Below the pieces are notes generated by a model. The model did not search any database, was not told the origin of the DNA, and saw only the letters and a program-made list of their open reading frames with translations. From positions 1-64,000 of the forward strand of contig CAKUGT010000003.1 of the NCBI GenBank assembly GCA_934654795.1: a stretch of DNA of 64,000 bases, written 5' to 3'. Each line of letters opens with the position of its first letter. Positions within the stretch are counted from its first letter, which is position 1. The position numbers and the translations under genes were made by a program. Origin of the DNA: an uncultured Collinsella sp. GTDB taxonomy: Bacteria > Actinomycetota > Coriobacteriia > Coriobacteriales > Coriobacteriaceae. Positions 58,605 to 64,000 of the stretch are shown here, one piece after another.

Positions 58605-59339
58605 ATGACGCGCAAGGGGCGCAGGCAACCGCTATACGATCAGCTCGTAGATATTCTGATCGAGAAAATTGATCATGAATATCAGCCAGGCGATTTGATT
58701 CCGTCCGAACGTGAGCTTGCCGAACGTTACGGACTTTCGCGATCGACTGTCCGACTTGCAATTCAGGAACTTGAGTATCTTGGTCGGATTGTGCGACAAC
58801 AAGGTCGTGGTACGTTTGTTGCTGATCGACTAACCCAAGCAACAAATCTTACCCAATCGTACAGTTTTACTGAACAGATGAAAGCGATGGGCCGGCTGCC
58901 AGAAACAACCATCTTAGAGTTCTGTGAAATGGAAGCAGATAAAACGCTCTCGATACAAATGGGGATTCGTTTGGGTGAAAAGGTATTAAAGCTCAAACGT
59001 TTACGGATGGCAGATGGTATACCTATGATGGTTGAGCGTAGCTATCTTCCAACAAGGCTCTTTATTTCTCTCAAGCGTCCTTTACTCGAACAAAAGCCCC
59101 TTTACGATGTCATCGAGCGGGATTATCAGCAGAAAATTCGAGTAGCGGATGAGGAGTTCTCTGCGGGTATAGCACGTCCATGTGATGCTCGGCTTCTAGG
59201 TATTGGTGAAGGCACGCCAGTTCTGGACATAGTCCGAACTACTCACAACACCCAAAATGATGTTGTCGAGTTCACGCTTTCGGTGGCTCGTGCGGACAAG
59301 TTTAAGTACAGGATTTCTCATTATCGAGATACTCAGTGA
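58605..59339 (+). CDS. GntR/HutC (UTRA) regulator, paralogue of the NagR-like protein
   Basis: The 244-residue product is collinear with the regulator at 54545: PLYDQLVDILIEKIDHEYQP, LIPSERELAERYGLSRSTVR, RQQGRGTFV, LTQSYSFTEQMKAMGRLPET, and the UTRA segment LKRLRMADGIPMMVERSYLP. I judge about 60% identity. It has lower GC and different codon use from its neighbours, which suggests import of an orthologue rather than a recent local copy. ATG 58605 has GGAGAA upstream; a GTG at 58593 is possible. It probably controls the SIS-nagA unit downstream. Confidence 0.87.
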   Translation: MTRKGRRQPLYDQLVDILIEKIDHEYQPGDLIPSERELAERYGLSRSTVRLAIQELEYLGRIVRQQGRGTFVADRLTQATNLTQSYSFTEQMKAMGRLPETTILEFCEMEADKTLSIQMGIRLGEKVLKLKRLRMADGIPMMVERSYLPTRLFISLKRPLLEQKPLYDVIERDYQQKIRVADEEFSAGIARPCDARLLGIGEGTPVLDIVRTTHNTQNDVVEFTLSVARADKFKYRISHYRDTQ

Positions 59340-59373
59340 TCGGATACGAGTGCTAACGAAAGGAAAACAGCCT

Positions 59374-59406
59374 ATGACTACTACCCGATTTAACTTTTTA
59401 GATTAA
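59374..59406 (+). CDS. Possible ten-residue leader peptide or gene stump
   Basis: A good ribosome site, CGAAAGGAAAAC, stands before ATG 59374, which opens the frame MTTTRFNFLD and stops at once. Either a leader peptide or the start of a gene whose body was lost, 45 bases before the SIS gene. Confidence 0.35.
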   Translation: MTTTRFNFLD

Positions 59407-59450
59407 GCCTTTGTATATCAGATAATTTAGTAAAGAAAGAGGTATTAGAA

Positions 59451-60617
59451 ATGTTCGAGAAGAGTGTCGAGGAGCTCACCGAGCTCGGCGCCCAGATCAC
59501 CACGGCCGAGATTGCTCAGCAGCCCGAGCTTTGGCGCGATACGCTCAACATCTATCGCGAGAACAAGGAGGCCATTGAGGCCTTCCTGGCCGAGGCTCGC
59601 GCTATGGGCGAGGGCCGTCTGTCCGTTGTCTTCACCGGTGCCGGTACTTCTGACTACGTTGGCGATACCTGCGCCCCGTACCTGCGTCACGCCGGCAACA
59701 CTGATCTCTACGACTTTAAGCCCATTGCCACGACCGACATCGTGAGCGCTCCGCGCGACTTCCTGCGCGCCGAGGATCCCACGCTCGTGGTTTCCTTCGC
59801 TCGTTCTGGCAACAGCCCCGAGAGCCTTGCTGCCGTCGCCGTCGCCAAAGAGCTCGTGCACAACGTCAAGTTCCTCAACATCACCTGCGCCCCCGAGGGC
59901 AAGCTCGCTGTCGAGTCTGCCGATGATCCCAACGCGCTGACGCTGCTCATCCCGCGCGCCAACGACAAGGGCTTCGCTATGACCGGTTCTTACACCTGCA
60001 TGACCCTGCTCTCCACCCTCATCTTCGATGAGGCTTCCGATGAGCAGAAGGCCGAGTGGGTCGAGACCATCGCCAAGATGGGCGAGGAGGTCATCTCCCG
60101 CGAGTCCGAGGTCGCCGATTACCTGGCTGGCGACTTCAACCGCGTGACCTACCTGGGTTCCGGCTCCTTTGGTGGCCTTGCCCAGGAGAGCCAGCTCAAG
60201 ATCCTCGAGCTCGCTCACGGCCTGGTCGCCACCTCTTACGACACCTCCATGGGCTATCGTCACGGACCCAAGTCCTTCGTCGACGATAAGACGCTCGTCT
60301 TCGTTTTCGTCAACAACGACGCCTACACCCGTCAGTACGACATCGACATTCTCAACGAGATCGGTGGCGACGAGATCGCTCAGCACACCGTCGCCGTTCA
60401 GCAGGAAGGTGCCACCGTCTATGAGGGTGAGTCCTTCACCTTCAAGGGCTATGAGGCACTTCCCGAGGGCTACCTTGCTCTGCCGTTCGTGATGTTTGCC
60501 CAGGCTATCAGCCTGCTCAACTCCGTGCGCGTGGGCAACACGCCCGATACGCCGAGCCCCACCGGCACGGTCAACCGCGTGGTTAAGGGCGTGACGATTC
60601 ACCCCTTCACCGCTTAA
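59451..60617 (+). CDS. agaS: SIS-domain sugar-phosphate deaminase/isomerase (AgaS / NagB-II type)
   Basis: The 388-residue product has two SIS domains. The first has VVFTGAGTSDYVGDTCAPYL and VVSFARSGNSPESLAAVAVA (the SGNS phosphate loop). The second has VTYLGSGSFGGLAQESQLKI, then YRHGPKSFVDDKTLVF (RHGP active-site motif). AgaS proteins deaminate galactosamine-6-P, and related NagB-II proteins deaminate glucosamine-6-P. With PTS and NagA nearby and no nagB gene, a GlcN-6-P deaminase role is likely but inferred. ATG 59451 follows AAAGAGG. nagA copy 2 lies 114 bases downstream behind a terminator. Confidence 0.86.
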   Translation: MFEKSVEELTELGAQITTAEIAQQPELWRDTLNIYRENKEAIEAFLAEARAMGEGRLSVVFTGAGTSDYVGDTCAPYLRHAGNTDLYDFKPIATTDIVSAPRDFLRAEDPTLVVSFARSGNSPESLAAVAVAKELVHNVKFLNITCAPEGKLAVESADDPNALTLLIPRANDKGFAMTGSYTCMTLLSTLIFDEASDEQKAEWVETIAKMGEEVISRESEVADYLAGDFNRVTYLGSGSFGGLAQESQLKILELAHGLVATSYDTSMGYRHGPKSFVDDKTLVFVFVNNDAYTRQYDIDILNEIGGDEIAQHTVAVQQEGATVYEGESFTFKGYEALPEGYLALPFVMFAQAISLLNSVRVGNTPDTPSPTGTVNRVVKGVTIHPFTA

Positions 60618-60635
60618 TCGCGTCCCCCTGTAAGG

Positions 60636-60677
60636 GCGCCCGTCCGCTCATAACGGCGGGCGGGCGCTTTTTTACAT
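60636..60677 (+). terminator. Intrinsic terminator between the SIS gene and nagA copy 2
   Basis: GCGCCCGTCCGC pairs with GCGGGCGGGCGC, followed by TTTTTT. Confidence 0.85.
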
Positions 60678-60731
60678 GGACCGGGTGTAAGTATCACCAC
60701 GGTCAACCGCTTCAAGAAGCAAGGAGTGCAT

Positions 60732-61901
60732 ATGAGCACGTTCGCAATTAAGGCTGACAAGTTCTTCTTGCCGGCGGGCCCGCAGCTGGGCGGCTATCTC
60801 ATGGTCGAGGACGGCGTCTTTGGCGCCTGGCAGGCCGACGAGCCCTCCTGCGAGATTAAGGACTACACGGGATCGTGGATCGCGCCGGGCATGGTCGACA
60901 CCCACATCCATGGCTTCTATAACCACTCGACTACCGATAATGATCCCGAGGGTATCAACATCAGCTCGACCGAGCTCGCCCGTCGCGGCACCACCAGCTG
61001 GCTGCCCACGACGTTCACCGATGGCGTCGAGCAGATCAAGGACGCCTGCGCTGCTATTGCCCAGGCCGATGAGGGTCGTGGCCCCGACTTCTGCGGTGCT
61101 CGCATTCAGGGCATCTACCTGGAGGGCCCCTTCTTTACCATGAAGCACGTGGGCGCGCAGAACCCCGCCTATCTGATTGACCCTTCTGAGGAAGTCTTCG
61201 ACCAGTGGCAGGAGGCTGCCGGTGGTCGCATCGTTAAGAGCGCCATGGCGGCCGAGCGCGACGGTGCCGCTGCTTATGCGGCCGCTCTGAACGCCAAGGG
61301 CGTGGTGACCAGCATCGGTCACTCCGATGCCACCTACGATGAGTGCATCGCCGCTATCAACGCCGGCGCCAGCTGCTTTACGCACACCTATAACGGTCAG
61401 CGCGGTCTGCATCACCGCGAGCCGGGCGTTGTGGGTGCTGCCATGGCAACGCCCGAGACCTATGCTGAGATCATCTGCGACGGCAAGCACGTAAACCCTG
61501 CCGCCATCAAGGCGCTGCTGCAGGCCAAGGGCTGGCAGCGCACGGTGCTCATCACCGATTGCCTGGGCTGCGGCGGCATGCCCGAGGGCAGCTACACCAG
61601 CGGCGGCATGGACGTCATCATGAAGGATAACCTGTGCTGGCTCGCCGACGGCAAGAGCATTGCCGGTTCGGTGCTCACGCTTGCCCGGGGCGTCAAGAAC
61701 ATCGTTGACTGGGGTATCGCCAGCGCCGATATCGCCATTCGCATGGCAACCGAGGTGCCGGCCCGCTCTGCGCATATCGAGGATAAGTGCGGCAGCATCA
61801 TGCCGGGTCGCGACGCCGACTTTGTCGTGTTCGACCATGAGCTCACCCTCGTCGAGACGTATGTTGGCGGACAGAGCGTCGGCAACGCGTTTGCCGAGTA
61901 G
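60732..61901 (+). CDS. nagA: N-acetylglucosamine-6-phosphate deacetylase (copy 2)
   Basis: The 389-residue product has the same active-site segments as copy 1: GMVDTHIHGFYNHS, IYLEGPFF, TSIGHSDATYDE, FTHTYNGQRGLHHREPG and VLITDCLGCGG. Substitutions relative to copy 1 are spread over the length and avoid the metal ligands, so both should be active. ATG 60732 has AAGGAG upstream. It follows the SIS gene and its terminator, so it may have its own promoter. The duplicate encloses a regulator, tRNA and transport remnant between the two copies. Confidence 0.93.
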   Translation: MSTFAIKADKFFLPAGPQLGGYLMVEDGVFGAWQADEPSCEIKDYTGSWIAPGMVDTHIHGFYNHSTTDNDPEGINISSTELARRGTTSWLPTTFTDGVEQIKDACAAIAQADEGRGPDFCGARIQGIYLEGPFFTMKHVGAQNPAYLIDPSEEVFDQWQEAAGGRIVKSAMAAERDGAAAYAAALNAKGVVTSIGHSDATYDECIAAINAGASCFTHTYNGQRGLHHREPGVVGAAMATPETYAEIICDGKHVNPAAIKALLQAKGWQRTVLITDCLGCGGMPEGSYTSGGMDVIMKDNLCWLADGKSIAGSVLTLARGVKNIVDWGIASADIAIRMATEVPARSAHIEDKCGSIMPGRDADFVVFDHELTLVETYVGGQSVGNAFAE

Positions 61902-62019
61902 CCGCCAAAGTAAGAACCCGAGAAGATCGGGTCGTATTGTCACCGAAACTGGATAGCACGCGGGGAGCGACTGATTGAGGCATTCCGAGCTCGGAGCGGT
62001 CCATAGTTGTGGTAATGCA

Positions 62020-62056
62020 AGTGCCCGCCGATGAAAACATCGGCGGGCACTTTTTG
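62020..62056. terminator. Intrinsic terminator of nagA copy 2, convergent with galM
   Basis: AGTGCCCGCCGATG (62020-62033) and CATCGGCGGGCACT (62038-62051) give a 14-bp stem followed by TTTTT on the plus strand. It also faces the galM stop at 62077. Confidence 0.9.
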
Positions 62057-62076
62057 CGGTATGTTGCGCTATGGGC

Positions 62077-63129
62077 TTAGTGCCTCATAAAGTGATACTC
62101 GATCACATTGCTGTAGGGGTGACCCGGGCCCACGATGCCCTGGGGGAACAGCACATGGTGCGGCGTATCGGGATACATCTCGGCCTCGAGGGCAAAGCCG
62201 GCGCCCCAGCCATAGTTGGCGTCGTCCTTGGCGTGCTCGTCGCCCAGCCAGTTGCCGGTGTAGAGCTGCACGCCCGGCGCGGTGGTGTAGTAATCCATCT
62301 CGCGACCGGTCCACATCTCCTCAACATGCAGGGCGCGTCGCAAGTTGCGGCCGTACTGGTAGCCGCCGATGCACAGGCAGTGGTCGTAGCCGCGGGCCTG
62401 CTTAATCTGCGGATCGTCGGCTTCCATGCCGGGTGCGACGGGACGCAGCTCGCGGAAGTCAAACGGCGTGCCCTCGACCGGGGCAATCTCGCCGGTGGGG
62501 ATGTTCTGCTCGTCGATGGGCAGGTAGTGAGCAGCGTTGGCCACAAAGAAGTGCTCACAGTCTATACCGGCGTTGTGGCCGGCAAGGTTAAAGTACGTGT
62601 GGTTGGTCATGGACACGTAGGTGGCGCGGTCGCTCTCGCAGCCGTACTCGATACGGAAGCGGCCCGTCGGCGTTACGGTAAACACGGCCGTAAACGTGCG
62701 GTTGCCGGGAAGTCCCAGCTCGCCGTCCTCGAGCGAGGTGGTCATACGCACGGCGTTGTGACTCTCGTCGAGCTCAACGTCCCACACGCGCTTGTGCAGG
62801 CCGTGCTCAAGGTCGCTGTGTAGGTTGTTGGCGCCCTCGTTGGTCGGCATATGCCAGTCCGTGCCATCGATGGTGATCGTTGCGTCCGCGGTGCGGTTGG
62901 CCACGGGGCCGATGGTTGCGCCAAAGCAGGCGGGGTTGTCAAAGTAATCCTCGAGCTTATCGAAGCCCAGCACCACATCGCGTACGTTGCCGGGGATGTC
63001 GGGCACGTCGATGCCCAGTACGGTGGCTCCATAGTCCATAATGCGAACACAGATCTCGGGCCCGTTGAGGGTGTAGCGATGAACGGGGGTACCGCACGGC
63101 GCGGTGCCGAAAAGCTCGGAAGTGATCAT
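62077..63129 (-). CDS. galM: Aldose 1-epimerase (galactose mutarotase)
   Basis: The 350-residue beta-sandwich enzyme interconverts alpha and beta anomers of galactose and glucose. It shows RIMDYGATVLGIDVPD, GFDKLEDYFDNPACFGATIG and VANRTADATITIDG, with the catalytic His in NNLHSDLEHGLHKRVWD. YVSMTNHTYFNLAGHN follows (second His), and VQLYTGNWLG near the end. The catalytic Glu lies close to the C-terminus (ALEAEMYPDTPHH region). The start at 63129 has AGGA upstream on the minus strand; an in-frame start at 63189 adds non-family residues. It is divergent from the DeoR-type gene, which may regulate it. Confidence 0.92.
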   Translation of the reverse strand: MITSELFGTAPCGTPVHRYTLNGPEICVRIMDYGATVLGIDVPDIPGNVRDVVLGFDKLEDYFDNPACFGATIGPVANRTADATITIDGTDWHMPTNEGANNLHSDLEHGLHKRVWDVELDESHNAVRMTTSLEDGELGLPGNRTFTAVFTVTPTGRFRIEYGCESDRATYVSMTNHTYFNLAGHNAGIDCEHFFVANAAHYLPIDEQNIPTGEIAPVEGTPFDFRELRPVAPGMEADDPQIKQARGYDHCLCIGGYQYGRNLRRALHVEEMWTGREMDYYTTAPGVQLYTGNWLGDEHAKDDANYGWGAGFALEAEMYPDTPHHVLFPQGIVGPGHPYSNVIEYHFMRH

Positions 63130-63277
63130 TTGGTTCCTAACATCGAGGTATTTCGGACAAACTGTAGCGCGAACAGGCGAGATTATCACTACACCTCACT
63201 AAAGCAGGGGGTATTTTTCTTAAAAAAAGTAATGAAGGTGCAGTTGAAGCACTCATTTTTGGCCCGCGCGAGTCTGA

Positions 63278-63283
63278 TATAAT
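63278..63283 (+). promoter_or_regulatory. Probable promoter -10 of the DeoR-type gene
   Basis: TATAAT with an upstream TGA extension. TTTTTG at 63256-63261 gives a 16-base spacer. It lies in the divergent region with galM. Confidence 0.5.
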
Positions 63284-63334
63284 TTGTTCGATACTGTTTG
63301 AATTGGTGCGCGCAAGGAACGGCGAGGACTCATC

Positions 63335-64000
63335 GTGATTAAGGCAGAGCGACAGGATAAGGTTCGTCAGCTGCTCGAGGAGCAGGGAACGGTCTCGGTC
63401 AAGGAGATCTCGGACGCGCTGGGCGTTTCGGACATGACGATCCGCCGCGATCTGGAGGAGCTTGCAAGCTTGGGCGAGATCGAGCGCGTGCACGGCGGTG
63501 CCCGCAGCGCGCAGGGTCGCCCCCATGCCATGCTTCGGCACGAGTACTCGCACAGTGAAAAGCGCTCCAAGCATGCCGAGGAAAAGCTGCAGATCGCGCG
63601 CCGTGCCGTGGAGCTTATCGAGGAGGGCTCGACTATCTTTTTGGGTACGGGCACCACGGTTGAACAGATGGCCTCGATGCTGCCGGCGTTTCGCCTGCGT
63701 ATTGTGACTAACTCGCTTTCGGTTTTTAACCTGCTCGAGGAGCGCGAGGACTGCGACTTGTGCCTGGTGGGCGGCATGTACCGCCGCCGCACTGCCGCCT
63801 TTGTGGGCCCCACGGCCGAGGGCACCCTGCGCGCACTGGGGATTGACGCGGCCTTTATCGGCGCGAACGGCATTTTGGATGGCGACGTATCCACGTCCAA
63901 CATGGACGAGGGCCGCATCCAGCAGCTCGCCTTTAGCAAGGCCGACTCGCGCTATCTGATCGCCGACTCCAGTAAGATCGGCAAGCGCGACTTCTACACC
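63335..64000 (+). CDS. DeoR-family transcriptional regulator (runs off the window)
   Basis: 222 codons are seen and the frame is open at the right edge, so the 3' end is missing (usual length about 250). The N-terminal DeoR HTH reads RQDKVRQLLEEQGTVSVKEI, then LGVSDMTIRRDLEELASLG and ERVHGGA. The C-terminal sugar-phosphate sensor domain shows STIFLGTGTTVEQMASML, LRIVTNSLSVFNLL and AFIGANGI. GTG 63335 with GAGG upstream is the start. Such proteins usually repress sugar genes next to them; here galM is divergent. Confidence 0.88.
   Translation, partial: MIKAERQDKVRQLLEEQGTVSVKEISDALGVSDMTIRRDLEELASLGEIERVHGGARSAQGRPHAMLRHEYSHSEKRSKHAEEKLQIARRAVELIEEGSTIFLGTGTTVEQMASMLPAFRLRIVTNSLSVFNLLEEREDCDLCLVGGMYRRRTAAFVGPTAEGTLRALGIDAAFIGANGILDGDVSTSNMDEGRIQQLAFSKADSRYLIADSSKIGKRDFYT

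Noticed and set aside
1..64000. CRISPR array or intact insertion sequence
   Set aside because: No regularly spaced direct repeats of CRISPR type and no complete transposase or integrase gene were found. The repeats present are inverted or dispersed.

Overview
The window reads as a chromosome segment of a high-GC, anaerobic gut actinobacterium of the class Coriobacteriia, most likely Collinsella or a close relative. This rests on gene content and style: strong GC bias at third codon positions, AGGAG-type ribosome sites with some GTG/TTG starts, and the combination of an archaeal-type topoisomerase I, Mn-dependent pyrophosphatase, TatA-TatC-HypA-HypB, DUF2207 protein, RicT and a GlcNAc PTS/NagA/AgaS-like cluster. 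No database search was possible, so the genus is an inference.

Layout. 0.2-5 kb is a lower-GC defence island: an orphan AbiEi-type protein, a complete EcoRII-like restriction-modification pair (Dcm-type methylase with an N-terminal HTH, and an EcoRII-length nuclease) and a convergent AIPR-like phage-resistance gene. 5-11.5 kb holds a small membrane protein, two overlapping metallophosphoesterases, GluQ, a DUF2207 membrane protein and a GNAT acetyltransferase. 11.8-21.3 kb is housekeeping: purH, an unknown gene, a BceRS-like two-component system, uspA, uppP and pcrA. A two-gene AbiE-like toxin-antitoxin cassette (21.67-23.45 kb) sits between two nearly identical terminators. 23.6-31.8 kb carries manA, a GntR regulator, a ROK glucokinase, ppaC, nhaA, an aspartate aminotransferase-like enzyme and a STAS protein. 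32-37 kb is tatA-tatC-hypA-hypB-topoisomerase. 37-44 kb is a zinc-ribbon membrane protein, tmk-holB-ricT, comF and an AbiEi-like/nuclease-like protein. 44.7-52.3 kb has a solute-binding lipoprotein, hpf, degV, a dehydrogenase with a His/Cys-rich tail, two small unknown proteins, an NAD-type isocitrate dehydrogenase and a SurA-like membrane-anchored protein. 52.4-62 kb is an amino-sugar regulon: PTS GlcNAc IICB, GntR/UTRA regulator, NagA, YhcH-like protein, tRNA-Thr, an odd mannose-family EIIB, a second GntR, an AgaS/NagB-II-like SIS deaminase and a second, about 92% identical NagA. The window ends with galM and a truncated DeoR-type regulator.

How genes work together. In the amino-sugar cluster the PTS would import GlcNAc as GlcNAc-6-P, NagA would deacetylate it and the SIS protein would deaminate/isomerise GlcN-6-P (no classical nagB is present). 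Operators of the form TGGT-N4-ACCA, the DasR/NagR type, lie before the PTS gene and both GntR genes. Other clear units are tmk-holB-ricT, tatAC-hypAB and the BceRS-like pair close to uppP.

Non-coding structure is unusually rich. Three intergenic elements of 219-230 bp share inverted ends (consensus GTGGCCAAAAAA followed by CAAATATGAGTACTGT) but have unrelated middles. Two long hairpins share a 19-nt core but have unrelated, self-complementary arms. Several perfect 18-21 bp inverted repeats of REP type are scattered between genes. These repeat families, and the toxin-antitoxin cassette set between duplicated terminators, are the most novel material in the window.
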